Origin: Chryseolinea lacunae | GTDB lineage: Bacteria; Bacteroidota; Bacteroidia; Cytophagales; Cyclobacteriaceae | Direction: 5' to 3' | Length of the DNA: 64,000 nucleotides | Assembly (NCBI RefSeq): GCF_016735595.1 | Contig: NZ_JAERRB010000002.1 | Span: 248,001 to 312,000, forward strand | In this document: positions 52,097 through 62,000 of the stretch, piece by piece | Numbering within the stretch: position 1 is the stretch's first letter | How the letters are laid out: each line of letters opens with the position of its first letter | Notes under the pieces: model-generated | What the model was told of the DNA's origin: nothing | What the model saw: the letters and a program-made list of their open reading frames with translations, nothing else | Database searches by the model: none | Translations under genes and position numbers: made by a program

Positions 52097-52185
52097 CGAA
52101 AGTAAAATACCGTGGCTCCGGCTGGCGTACATTTAATTATTCCGGATAGCGAATATCCGGCCTAAACCTGTATATTTTACTTTCG
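52097..52185. repeat. Nested inverted-repeat element
   Basis: CGAAAGTAAAATA (52097-52109) is the exact reverse complement of TATTTTACTTTCG (52173-52185). Between them lies a seven-base-pair hairpin CCGGATA-gcgaa-TATCCGG (52142-52160). Together they could fold as an 89-base structure or represent two opposed promoter-like elements. It occupies the gap between the Gfo/Idh and cytochrome genes. Confidence 0.55.
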
Positions 52186-52223
52186 TAAATTGCTACATCA
52201 TCCTTAATTCCCTCAACCCCACT

Positions 52224-53207
52224 ATGAAATTGTCTATGAAAAGACTGCTGAAGATCACAGGCCTTGTCCTTGGTATTATTTGCCTGGCAGTAGTCGGCGC
52301 TATTGTTTACATCACCACCGCGTTGCCCGATGTGGGCCCCGCACCCGTCATCACCGTCGACAAAGGAGCCGAACATGTGGCCCGCGGAAAATACCTGGCC
52401 ACTCACGTGATGGTGTGTGTGGATTGTCACAGCACCCGGAACTGGAAAGAGTTTTCAGGCCCCGTCACCGCCGGCACCCTGGGCAAGGGCGGCGATGTGT
52501 TTGATCAGAAAATGGGCTTCCCCGGCGTTTATTATGCAGCCAACATCACCCCGGCCGGCATTGCCGACTATACCGATGGCGAACTTTTCAGAGCCATCAC
52601 CACAGGCGTGAAGCGCGATGGCAGTGTCATCTTTCCCGTGATGCCCCACACGCACTATGGCAAAATGGACGAGTCGGACATCAAAGACGTGATTGCCTAT
52701 GTGCGCACACTCGAGCCGATCGAAAACAAAGTGCCGGCGTCGCACTCCGATTTTCCCATGAACATCATCATCCACACCATACCCGAAAAGCCAGCGTTCA
52801 CAAAACGCCCCGACACAACGGACCTGGTGGCCTACGGCGGCTATCTGGTGAACGCGGGCGCCTGCTACGACTGCCACACACCCTTCGACAAGGGCGCCTA
52901 CGACAACAACTTTGCCTTTGCGGGCGGACGCGTGTTCCCCATGCCGGGCGGCACGTTGCGTTCGGCCAACATCACCAGCGATGCCACCGGCATTGGAAGC
53001 TGGACAAAAGAAGCCTTCCTGCAACGCTTTGCCATGCACCGCGACAGTGTGAAGACGGCGCCCAACCCAGACCAGCAATTCAACACCATCATGCCCTGGA
53101 CCATGTATGCCGGCATGACCGACCAGGACCTGGGGGCTATCTATGAATACCTGAAAACCTTGAAACCCATCAACCATCCTGTAACCAAGTTCAGCCCGGG
53201 CCCGTAA
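52224..53207 (+). CDS. Membrane-anchored di-heme cytochrome c
   Basis: A 327-residue protein with one N-terminal hydrophobic anchor ([18 protein letters not shown]) and two c-type heme sites, C65-VDCH and C214-YDCH, each opening a cytochrome c domain. AANITPAGI and [15 protein letters not shown] show the repeated 'NITpd..G...wt' pattern of the alcohol/aldehyde-dehydrogenase cytochrome subunit type. Met ligands fall in [10 protein letters not shown] and [10 protein letters not shown]. It probably carries electrons from a periplasmic dehydrogenase to the respiratory chain; the ThuA-PVC-cupredoxin fusion upstream is a possible donor (inference). Confidence 0.9.
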   Translation: MKLSMKRLLKITGLVLGIICLAVVGAIVYITTALPDVGPAPVITVDKGAEHVARGKYLATHVMVCVDCHSTRNWKEFSGPVTAGTLGKGGDVFDQKMGFPGVYYAANITPAGIADYTDGELFRAITTGVKRDGSVIFPVMPHTHYGKMDESDIKDVIAYVRTLEPIENKVPASHSDFPMNIIIHTIPEKPAFTKRPDTTDLVAYGGYLVNAGACYDCHTPFDKGAYDNNFAFAGGRVFPMPGGTLRSANITSDATGIGSWTKEAFLQRFAMHRDSVKTAPNPDQQFNTIMPWTMYAGMTDQDLGAIYEYLKTLKPINHPVTKFSPGP

Positions 53208-53218
53208 AAGAGGTTCAT

Positions 53219-53244
53219 GCCGGCGCTAGCCGGCTTCCCTTTTT
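53219..53244 (+). terminator. Terminator of the cytochrome gene, next to the AraC start
   Basis: GCCGGC (53219-53224), loop GCTA, GCCGGC (53229-53234) followed by TTCCCTTTTT. The AraC gene starts at 53258, 13 bases after the T run. Confidence 0.65.
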
Positions 53245-53257
53245 ACCCTAGCCCCGC

Positions 53258-54226
53258 ATGCACAACCTCTACGCAGTTTCCAACGCCGACGTGATGTCGT
53301 TCGCCAAACGGGTGGACGTCGCCGCCGAAAACGAATTTGAATTTGTGATGGCACAGAAGTCTGTGCAGGGTGTGTACCGGGAGAAAATTATCAAGTCAGA
53401 CAACTACGCGATCCGCGATATCCGGGGCGACTTCAACCAAAACCTAAAGGTGGACTTTGAAGACGCCCGCATGGATAACAATTTCAACATCTGCATGTGC
53501 ATGACGGGAATTGGCTATGAAGTGCGTTTCGATACTAACAAAATACGTTCGCGCCTGTCGCCGGCCCGCTATCATTTCAACTACATTCCCGACAGTCGCT
53601 ATCAGCTGATCCTTCCCACAAAGGTTCACTCGGTGCACATGGCGCTTAACAACCGCTACTATGCCGACCTCTTGCATGCCTACAACATCGAAGCCGACGA
53701 CCTGCTCAATCGTTTCTCGAGTCGCACCCATTTCAACAGCGCAGAACTGCCGGCCAGCGTGGCCATGCGCAATATTTTTGCAGAGCTCTTTCATATGCCG
53801 CTAACCGGCCCGATCAGAAACCTCTATGTGGAATCGAAGGTGCTCGAGATTGTGGCACTGCAACTGAGCCACGGATTTAAAGTGACAGAAACACCCACCG
53901 CCCTTCGGAAAAACGACGTGTCCACCTTTCATGACCTGAAAGACTACCTCGACAACACCCTCAACGAAAACCATTCCCTCAAAGCCCTCGCCACGGAGTT
54001 TGGTGTGAACGAATTCAAACTCAAAAAAGGATTCCGCGAGCTGTTTGGAACAACCGTGTTTGGCTATCTCATCGACAAGCGTTTGAACCATAGCAAAACG
54101 TTGCTGCAAGATGGCGGCTTCACGGTTAATGAAGTGGCATCGAAGGTTGGGTATAAGAATGCCAATCATTTCTCGACGGCGTTCAAAGAAAAGTTTGGGA
54201 TATCGCCCAAAGTGTTGAAGGGCTAA
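53258..54226 (+). CDS. AraC family regulator
   Basis: A 322-residue regulator with an N-terminal domain of unrecognised type (about 1-215) and a C-terminal AraC DNA-binding domain with two helix-turn-helices: SLKALATEFGVNEFKLKKGF and VNEVASKVGYKNANHFSTAF, ending in the usual F-G-I-S-P. The N-terminal half resembles no simple cupin that I recognise. The inducer is unknown. The isomerase gene starts 130 bases downstream in the same direction and may be a target. Confidence 0.9.
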   Translation: MHNLYAVSNADVMSFAKRVDVAAENEFEFVMAQKSVQGVYREKIIKSDNYAIRDIRGDFNQNLKVDFEDARMDNNFNICMCMTGIGYEVRFDTNKIRSRLSPARYHFNYIPDSRYQLILPTKVHSVHMALNNRYYADLLHAYNIEADDLLNRFSSRTHFNSAELPASVAMRNIFAELFHMPLTGPIRNLYVESKVLEIVALQLSHGFKVTETPTALRKNDVSTFHDLKDYLDNTLNENHSLKALATEFGVNEFKLKKGFRELFGTTVFGYLIDKRLNHSKTLLQDGGFTVNEVASKVGYKNANHFSTAFKEKFGISPKVLKG

Positions 54227-54356
54227 GGCTTAACGTCAGGTATTGACGGACAAATGCAAAAGTTTGAAGGGATATTGAAATAGGTGTCTACCTTAGTTTT
54301 TAATCTCAGCCCTGCTTAGCTTTAAAGTCATGAAGGTATAAATCTCAAAGGTTATC

Positions 54357-55787
54357 ATGACTTCACCCAATCTGAAAATCGGTCTCTTCGCCATCGGCCT
54401 CGACACCTACTGGCCACAGTTCTCCGGACTGAAAGAAAGGCTGGAAGGATACCTGACCATTGTTGAAACCAAACTCACAGCAGTCCACCCACACATCGTC
54501 AACGCCGGCATGGTCGACACCACCGACAAAGCTTTCGAAGCCGGAAGCCTTTTCAGAAAAGAAGATGTCGATGTAATCTTTCTATACGTCTCAACCTATG
54601 CCTTGTCATCAACTGTGTTGCCGGTGGTGCAGCGCGCCAAAGTTCCCGTCATCATTCTCAACCTCTCTCCGGAAGCTGCCATCGACTATGCCAGTTTCAA
54701 CAGCATGACCGACCGCACAAAAATGACGGGCGAGTGGCTGGCGTTTTGTTCAGCATGCCCGGTGCCGGAGATTGCCAACGTCTTCAAACGCACCGGCATT
54801 CAGTTTCACCAGGTCACGGGCATGTTGCACGACGATCCTGAATGCTGGAACGAAATCAAAGAATGGGTGGAGGCAGCAAAGGTGGCGAACGTAATGTTCT
54901 ACAACCGCCTGGGGTGCATGGGCCACTACTACAGCGGCATGCTCGACATCTATTCTGATCTCACTGCGCAGTATGCTCATTTCGGCGGGCACATCGAATT
55001 GATAGAAGTGGAAGAGCTGGCCGCGTTGCGAAAAGAAGTGAGCAAGGCCGAAGCCTCGAACAGAATGTTATTGTTTGCCGAGGCGTTTGATGTGCAACCC
55101 GATTGTACAAAAGAAGAACTGGAAAAAGCAGCCATCACTTCTGTTGCGCTCGACAAATTGGTGAAGAAATACAACCTCGGTTCCATGGCCTACTACTACA
55201 AAGGCACGGGCAATCCGGACAACGAAGAAGCCATCAGCTCCATCATTCTTGGCAACTCGTGGCTCACGGCAAACCACATTCCCGTGGCGGGCGAGTATGA
55301 AATTAAAAACGCGCAAGCCATGAAGATCATGGACACGTTTGGTGCAGGCGGCTCGTTCACGGAATATTATGCCCTGGATTTTAAAGACGATGTGGTGTTG
55401 ATGGGCCACGATGGCCCGGGACACATTGCCATCGCCGAAGGCAAAACAAAAGTGCGGCCGCTTGGTGTCTATCATGGAAAAGTTGGCAAAGGTCTTTCCG
55501 TAGAAATGTCGGTGAAGAATGGGCCGGTCACGTTGCTGTCGGTGGTGGAGAAAACGGATGGCCGGTTGATGCTGCTGGTGGCCGAAGCCGAGTCTGTGGC
55601 GGGACCGATTCTTCAGATTGGCAACACAAACAGCCGCTACAAATTTCCGATCGGCGCCCGCGCGTTTGTGAACCAGTGGAATGCTCACGGCCCGGCCCAC
55701 CACTGTGCGGTGGGCGTGGGGCACATCTTTTCAAAAATCAGCAAACTGGGACATCTGTTGAACATGGAAGTAGCGCAAGTATGTTGA
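54357..55787 (+). CDS. L-arabinose/L-fucose isomerase-like protein
   Basis: A 476-residue enzyme of the arabinose/fucose isomerase fold. It begins with LKIGLFAIGLDTYWPQF; RLGCMGHYYSGMLDIYSD and GTFGAGG-like IMDTFGAGGSFTEYYA are family-typical. Putative Mn ligands are E in TEYYALDF, H in MGHDGPGHIAIAEG and H in AHGPAHHCAVGVGH. It could isomerise an aldose to a ketose, but non-canonical members may act on other sugars; no kinase or epimerase of arabinose metabolism is adjacent. Confidence 0.85.
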   Translation: MTSPNLKIGLFAIGLDTYWPQFSGLKERLEGYLTIVETKLTAVHPHIVNAGMVDTTDKAFEAGSLFRKEDVDVIFLYVSTYALSSTVLPVVQRAKVPVIILNLSPEAAIDYASFNSMTDRTKMTGEWLAFCSACPVPEIANVFKRTGIQFHQVTGMLHDDPECWNEIKEWVEAAKVANVMFYNRLGCMGHYYSGMLDIYSDLTAQYAHFGGHIELIEVEELAALRKEVSKAEASNRMLLFAEAFDVQPDCTKEELEKAAITSVALDKLVKKYNLGSMAYYYKGTGNPDNEEAISSIILGNSWLTANHIPVAGEYEIKNAQAMKIMDTFGAGGSFTEYYALDFKDDVVLMGHDGPGHIAIAEGKTKVRPLGVYHGKVGKGLSVEMSVKNGPVTLLSVVEKTDGRLMLLVAEAESVAGPILQIGNTNSRYKFPIGARAFVNQWNAHGPAHHCAVGVGHIFSKISKLGHLLNMEVAQVC

Positions 55788-55873
55788 CGCCTATGCGCGC
55801 AGTTGCCAACGCCTGTATTCCCCAAAGTAAAATTCTCTGAACCAGTCTTACCTTCCGCACGTTTAGTTCTCTC

Positions 55874-57076
55874 ATGAAGAAAAAAAATACCCTCACAAAA
55901 TTACAGGCTCGAAAAATTATTCTTCACGCGGCTGGCTTGTCTAAGCGGGCGCAGTTTGGCAAGGGCAAGGAGGCGGTCTATAAATTTATCGAGCACCTGG
56001 GCTTTGTTCAGATCGACACCATCTATGTGGTGGAGCGCGCCCATCACCACGCCATTGTGGCGCGCGTGCCCGACTACAAACCCGAGTGGCTTGAACAGCT
56101 TCAGGCCGACGGAAGAATTTTCGAATTCTGGACCTACGCCACGGGCTACATCCCCATGAACGATTTTCGCTTCTCGCTTCCGGTGAAGGAAAGCTTTTCG
56201 GCGCGACGAAAGGCCGTCTCGCAAACCGAAGTGAACCTCATGAAAAAAGTGCTCGACCGCATTGGCCGCGAAGGTCCACTGAGGGCCCGCGATTTTGAAA
56301 ACGATCGGGTCGTCAAAAGCACGGGGTGGTGGGACTGGCGTCCGTCAAAGCTCGCCCTCGAACGGCTGCACCTCGACGGAAGCCTGATGACCATTCGCAA
56401 GAAAGACTTTCAGAAAGTATACGACCTTCCCGAGAACATACTGCCCGGCGATGTTGACCTGGCGAAGCCCACCGACGAAGACTATGCACAACATGTGATA
56501 CGGCGCTCGCTGAAGGCATTGGGTGTGGCCTACTTCAAGGAGATTGCCTATAGCACCCGCTTTGTGAAGACTGCGTTGAAAAAGGAATTGGAAAAGCTTG
56601 TGGCCTCGGGCGAAGTGTGTGAAGTGGAGGTGGAAGGTCTTCAGGGCGCGGCACTCTATATGTTGTCGTCCTATAAAGGCAAAAAGATCGCTGTGTCAAA
56701 CGAGGTCTTCATTCTTTCGCCGTTCGATGTGTTGAACGTGTTCCGCCATCGCCTCCGAAACTTTTTTGACTTCGACTACCAGGTGGAATGTTTTGTGCCC
56801 GCGCCAAAACGCAAGTACGGATATTTCTCCCTCCCCATTTTGAGCGGCGACACCTTTGTGGCCCGCATGGATTCGAAAGCCGATCGGAAAACCCGGACGT
56901 TCATCATTAACAATCTGCACTTCGAGTCGGTGAAGCTCACCAACCCGATGGTAAAAAAAATCACCGATGCCATCGAAACGTTCGCGAAGTTCAATCAGTG
57001 CGACACGATCGTCGTCAAGAAATCAAACAACGCCGCAGTTCTGAAAACTATCCGAAAAGCCGTGTCGGAAAAATAG
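55874..57076 (+). CDS. AlkZ/YcaQ-like winged-helix DNA glycosylase
   Basis: A 400-residue protein of the YcaQ/AlkZ (DUF1006, HTH_42) family with three predicted winged-helix modules. The N-terminal FIEHLGFVQIDTIYVVERAH holds the catalytic Q-x-D motif (Q46-I-D48), the variant known from AlkX/YcaQ-type members, followed by HHH (57-59). FWTYATGYIPM and WWDWRPSKLALERL are further family marks. AlkZ repairs azinomycin-type interstrand cross-links; YcaQ acts on alkylated bases. No biosynthetic gene cluster is near, so general alkylation repair is likely. Confidence 0.88.
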   Translation: MKKKNTLTKLQARKIILHAAGLSKRAQFGKGKEAVYKFIEHLGFVQIDTIYVVERAHHHAIVARVPDYKPEWLEQLQADGRIFEFWTYATGYIPMNDFRFSLPVKESFSARRKAVSQTEVNLMKKVLDRIGREGPLRARDFENDRVVKSTGWWDWRPSKLALERLHLDGSLMTIRKKDFQKVYDLPENILPGDVDLAKPTDEDYAQHVIRRSLKALGVAYFKEIAYSTRFVKTALKKELEKLVASGEVCEVEVEGLQGAALYMLSSYKGKKIAVSNEVFILSPFDVLNVFRHRLRNFFDFDYQVECFVPAPKRKYGYFSLPILSGDTFVARMDSKADRKTRTFIINNLHFESVKLTNPMVKKITDAIETFAKFNQCDTIVVKKSNNAAVLKTIRKAVSEK

Positions 57077-57136
57077 CGAGCGACGGTTGATTGCTATGCA
57101 TAAAACATTCACATCAAAACAGACCTTTTGCAAACC

Positions 57137-57589
57137 ATGATCGTCATCAAAAGAACCGACTCCACCGACGCAACTTTTCAGAAACTTGTGAAAGCGTTAG
57201 ACCAAGAGCTGGCCATTCGCGATGGCGATGAACATGTGTTCTATGCACAGCTAAACAAAACGGACCACATCAAACACGTTGTCGTGGCCTATGATCAGGA
57301 CGTTGCTGTGGGTTGCGGAGCCATCCGACTCTACACTGCAGATACTATGGAGGTGAAGCGAATGTTCGTGCCCCTCGACAAACGCGGGCAAGGCATTGCG
57401 TCCAGTGTGTTGGGCGAATTAGAAAAGTGGTGTCGTGAGCTGGGCTTTGCAAAATGCATTCTGGAAACCGGCAAGAACCAACCCGAAGCACTTCGCTTAT
57501 ACGAAAAGAATGGCTACAACATCATTCCCAACTATGGTGCGTATGAGCATGTGGCAAACAGCGTGTGTTTCGAAAAAGTGCTGCGATAA
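57137..57589 (+). CDS. GNAT family N-acetyltransferase
   Basis: A 150-residue acetyltransferase. The acetyl-CoA loop reads VPLDKRGQGIASSVLGELEK (R/Q-x-x-G-x-(G/A) type), with VAVGCGAIRLYT as the beta4 strand and YEKNGYNIIPNYGAY near the end. The ATG at 57137 is preferred over an upstream TTG. Substrate unknown. It converges on the LacI gene with 20 bases between. Confidence 0.88.
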   Translation: MIVIKRTDSTDATFQKLVKALDQELAIRDGDEHVFYAQLNKTDHIKHVVVAYDQDVAVGCGAIRLYTADTMEVKRMFVPLDKRGQGIASSVLGELEKWCRELGFAKCILETGKNQPEALRLYEKNGYNIIPNYGAYEHVANSVCFEKVLR

Positions 57590-57609
57590 GTTCTATCGCT
57601 CTCGTCAGT

Positions 57610-58635
57610 CTACTTCTTTCTCAACGACGACCTTCTGATAATCAACTCAGGCTTCAACACAATCTTCTGCGGAATAAACTTCCGTTCTCTTGCATTGATC
57701 TCTTCCAGGAAGATCTCTGCCGCCGCATTACCAATGCGCATGCTGTGCTGATCCACCGTGGTGAGTGGTGGCTCAGTCACCGACGTGAAGGTTTCATTAC
57801 TAAACGTCACGATGGCTACATCTTCGGGGATGCGGAGGTTTCTTTCCTTCAAGGCTTCCATCGCGCCCAGTGCGCCCATGGCACTGGCCGAAAACAAACC
57901 ATCGGGAATTTCTTTTAGCGTGAGCAGGTGTTGCATGCCCGCTTTGCCATCTTCCTGTTGCAGATTGCTTTCTACAACCAGTTCGTCGGCATAGGGGAGG
58001 CCGTTGTCGGCGAGGGCTTCGCGGTAGCCGCGGAGACGGTCTTTGAAGATGCTGATCTTGCGCGTGTTGGTGAAGTGGGCGATGCGTTTGCAGCCTTGCT
58101 GGATGAGGTGTTCTGTTACTTTATAAGCTCCCAGAAAATCGTCGATCACTACGTTGCTCACTTCCAGCTCGTCGTTGTAGCGGTCGAACATGATGAGTGG
58201 GATGCCGCGCTCTTTCACTTTCAGGAAGTGATCGAAGTTCAAGGTCTCTTTGGCGTGCGACACAATGATGCCGTCCACCCGCGCGTTCAGCAACGCTTCC
58301 ACCGTCGACACTTCTTTTTCGAAGTTGTCGTAGGTCTGGCAGATCATCACGTTGTATTTGGCCGTGTTGGCAATCTCTTCAATGCCCCGCACCACCGACG
58401 AAAAGAAACTCCGGTCTACCGTGGGCACAATGATGCCGATGATGTTGCTTTTGCCATTGCGCAGCGCAGCGGCAATGTGGTTGGGCTGGTAGTTTAGTTT
58501 CTGTGCCGTTTTGTGAACAGCCTTTTTTGTTTCACTGCTGATTTTCGGGTGATCTTTCAACGCGCGCGACACGGTAGAGGCCGTGATGTTGAGGTGACGC
58601 GCAATGTCGTGTATCGTTGTCTTTTCTGTTTTCAT
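57610..58635 (-). CDS. LacI family transcriptional regulator
   Basis: A 341-residue repressor. The LacI helix-turn-helix (TTIHDIARHLNITASTVSRA) and hinge helix (NHIAAALRNGKSNIIG) precede a periplasmic-binding-protein-like sugar sensor (IIGIIVPTVDRSFFSSVVRG, VDGIIVSHAKET, IPLIMFDRY). It is divergent from susC; the 411-base region between holds a perfect LacI-type palindrome with central CG at 58972-58985 and three more CGATTG motifs. It likely represses or activates the susC operon according to a sugar signal. Confidence 0.93.
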   Translation of the reverse strand: MKTEKTTIHDIARHLNITASTVSRALKDHPKISSETKKAVHKTAQKLNYQPNHIAAALRNGKSNIIGIIVPTVDRSFFSSVVRGIEEIANTAKYNVMICQTYDNFEKEVSTVEALLNARVDGIIVSHAKETLNFDHFLKVKERGIPLIMFDRYNDELEVSNVVIDDFLGAYKVTEHLIQQGCKRIAHFTNTRKISIFKDRLRGYREALADNGLPYADELVVESNLQQEDGKAGMQHLLTLKEIPDGLFSASAMGALGAMEALKERNLRIPEDVAIVTFSNETFTSVTEPPLTTVDQHSMRIGNAAAEIFLEEINARERKFIPQKIVLKPELIIRRSSLRKK

Positions 58636-58887
58636 GGTATTTGAATCCGCTACGCTCTGGGCTACAAGTTATTTAACGACGATGCCATGCTTTCCATCTT
58701 TTCCCGCCCGCACAACGCCATATAGGTCATGAAGAGAACGAAATAAATGCCGGTCCGGGCTATCCAAAGCATAGGATTATCGATTGCGCAATATATACTA
58801 AAAACAAACGATTGATATCCTGACCAACCGGAATAATCAAAATCGAATCTCCTAACCATGGCTTAAAAACCCATTCAAAGTATGGCA

Positions 58888-58912
58888 TAAAACACGCTTT
58901 GCGAGTGTTTTA
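58888..58912 (+). repeat. Hairpin in the susC leader region
   Basis: TAAAACAC (58888-58895) and GTGTTTTA (58905-58912) form an eight-base-pair stem with a nine-base loop. Only scattered T residues follow, so a terminator or attenuator role is uncertain. Confidence 0.35.
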
Positions 58913-58971
58913 GCGCGATTTTTAGAAAAAGTCAACATTTCTTTTGGTTAAGCGAAAAAAGACTGCTAAAA

Positions 58972-58985
58972 TGCAATCGATTGCA
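58972..58985. promoter_or_regulatory. LacI-type operator upstream of susC
   Basis: TGCAATCGATTGCA is a perfect 14-base palindrome with a central CG step, the usual form of LacI-family operators. It is 61 bases before the susC ATG. A degenerate copy (GCACTCGATTG) follows 18 bases later. The cognate regulator is most likely the divergent lacI gene. Confidence 0.75.
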
Positions 58986-59046
58986 CTATGCACTCGATTG
59001 TTGTACCCCGGGATTGCCTTTGTTAAACCCCTAACCAATATTCTCT

Positions 59047-62000
59047 ATGATGCATTATTTACAACGCTCCCAACGCCCGGAAAGGCGCCATCATTTCCGG
59101 TCTTTGTTTCTGAAGAGATGGCTTCTGTTGTTCCTCGTCAGCGCATGTGTTTACATTCCCGTCGTGGCACAAACGGTTACCGTACGTGGCAAGGTGACCT
59201 CGGCCGAAGACAACTCGGCCATTCCGGGTGTATCGATCCTGGTGAAAGGCACCGGCCGCGGAACATCGTCTGATGCAAACGGCGAGTATGCCCTCGAGGC
59301 AAGTCCCGACGCCACACTCATTTTCTCTTTCATTGGGTATGCACCACAGGAAATTGTGGTGGGTTCAAGAACAACACTCGACGTTGGGCTTGTGGCCGAT
59401 GTGAAAGAGCTTACCGAAATTGTAGTAGTGGGCTATGGCACCGTGAAAAAAACAGACCTCACCGGCGCGGTGGCTTCTGTTGATCCGGAACAAATCACAA
59501 AACGCGGACCCGTGTCGGCACTCGAAGGCACACAAGGTCAGGTGGCCGGCGTAGACATCTCCAATCCCTCGGGACGTCCGGGGGCTGGCTTCAAAGCGCA
59601 GATCCGCGGACAACAATCGCTCAAGGGCGGCAACCCGCTCTATGTTGTAGACGGTGTGATCACCGACAACATCGACTTCCTGAATCCACAAGACATTGAA
59701 CGCATCGACATTTTGAAAGACGCTTCTTCCACCGCCATCTATGGCTCAAGAGGTGCCTACGGTGTGGTGATCGTGACCACGCGACAAGGTGCAAATGTGA
59801 AACACAAGGCCGTGATCTCCTACGATGGCTACTATGGTGTGAGAGAAGCTGCACGCCTGCCCGACTTTATGGATGGCGACACCTGGTGGAACTTCAGACA
59901 AGACTCCTTCATCACACCCGCCCTCCTGGCCAATCCCCAACTCCCCTACGATTCAAACACCGGCAACAACACCGCCAACAAAGACGAACTGAACCGAAGA
60001 ATCTCGCAGAAAGATTATACCGACTGGCCCGCACTGTTGATGCAGACCGGCAACCAGCAAAACCATTGGATCTCTGCATCGGGCATGAGCGACAACAAGA
60101 TTGGTTATGCACTGGGCGTGGGCTACCAGGAAGAAACCGGCAACATTGTGCACGACAAATACAAACGCTATAACTTCAAAGCCAACGTGAGCCATGTGCT
60201 CAACGACCAGTGGAGCGCTGGCGCCAATCTGAACATGGCCCTCACCGACCAGGAAGGCGGAAGCCCCAACGCCATGGTGAACGCATTCCGCATGACACCG
60301 CTGGTGAAACCCTATGCCACCGATCGTCCCACCGAACTTCTGATTCAACCCGGCAAAGACGGCGCCTACATCGACATGACAAGCTCGGTGAGCCCGTTGG
60401 TTGATATGGAAAACGCAAAGAACGACCGTCGCACCTACAACGTGTTGGGAAATGTGTTCCTGCAATATTCACCAGCCAAATGGTTGAAGGTGAAAAGCAC
60501 ATTCGCACCGTCGATGCGCTACAACAAACAAGGCCGCTACTTCGGACCGAACTCCGAAGGACGCGTGGGATTGCTGGGCATGGCCGATCTCAAAACCACC
60601 GAAAGTTTTTCGTATGTGTGGGACAACCAGGTGTCGGTGAGCAAAACGGTTAAAGACCACACGTTCGATTTGATGGCACTCTATTCCATGAACTTGTTCC
60701 GTGGCGACACCACCACCATGTCGGCAAACAACCTGCCGTTCAACTCCGGCTACAACAACCTGGGCAGTGCGCCCACAGCAGACCAACGCGCCGACACGGG
60801 CTTTGGAAAATATTCGCTGCGGTCGTATGCCATCCGCCTGAACTATTCGTGGAAAGAAAAATATTTCATCACGCTGTCAGACCGGTGGGATGGCGCGTCG
60901 GTGCTGGCCGAAGGTTATAAGTGGGCATCGTTCCCCTCGGCCGCTGTGTCGTGGAAAATTTCGGAAGAGAAATTCCTGACAAACGTGCGCGCCATCAATC
61001 ACCTGGCCGCACGCGTCAGCTATGGTCTCACGGGCAACAATGCGGTCGATCCCTACACATCGTCTATCACGGCAAGCCGACAGACCTACTACGACTTCGG
61101 GGGCACCAATGCCGGCGGGTTTGCGCCGGTGTTGGGCAACTCGCAATTGGGTTGGGAGCGCACCAGCGAGTTTAACGCCGGTCTCGACTTTGCTTTGCTC
61201 GAAGCACGCATCACAGGGTCGGTAGATTTCTACAACAGAATGTCGAAAGACCTGCTCATCAAACGCGACCTTCCGCTGGAGATGGGACACGCCTGGGTGT
61301 GGGACAACGTGGCCACCATTCGCAACCGCGGCATCGAAGTGATGGTGAACACCGTGAACGTGCGCACCGACAAACTCACCTGGTCTACGTCGTTCAACTT
61401 CACCAAAAACAAAAATGAAATCACCGAACTGCTCAACGGAAAAGAAGACATCGTGGGCAACAAATGGTTTATCGGCCAACCCATACGCGTGAACTATACC
61501 TACGAGTTTGCCGGGATCTGGCAGGAGAGCGAACGCGAGCTGGCCAAAAAATACGGACAACTTCCCGGTCAGGCCCGCGTGAAAGATCGCAACGACAACG
61601 GCGTGATCGACGCTGGCGACCGCACCGTGATTGGAACACCCATGCCCACCTGGACCGGCGGTGTGTCGACTACGGTTACTTATAAAGGATTTGATTTCTC
61701 GGCATCGCTCTTCACACGGCAGGGCGTGCAGGTCTACAGTCCCTTTCACGAAGAGTTTCTCAACTGGGACGATCGCGGCCGGCAGAAGCTGAACGTGGAT
61801 TGGTATATGCAACCCAACAATGTGACACAGACGCGCGAATCGAACGAATATCCACAACCCAAAAACTTCGGGCCCTATTGGCGCACACAAGCCGGTGTGG
61901 CGGCCTACAAAGATGCAAGCTTTGTGAAGATCAAGAACATCACGCTGGGCTACACCATTCCCGCGGCGCTGCTCGAACGGTCGCACATCACCAGCCTGCG

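Larger units (their letters stand above)
58636..59046. other. Divergent regulatory region between lacI and susC
   Basis: A 411-base region with no credible gene. A 65-codon frame at 58662-58859 (minus) has no family pattern. It carries CGATTG at 58781, 58809, 58978 and 58995, the palindrome at 58972-58985, and a hairpin at 58888-58912. It should contain both the lacI and susC promoters. Confidence 0.65.

Noticed and set aside
58662-58859. 65-codon frame upstream of lacI on the minus strand
   Set aside because: No family pattern, and it covers the expected lacI promoter region with operator-like motifs.
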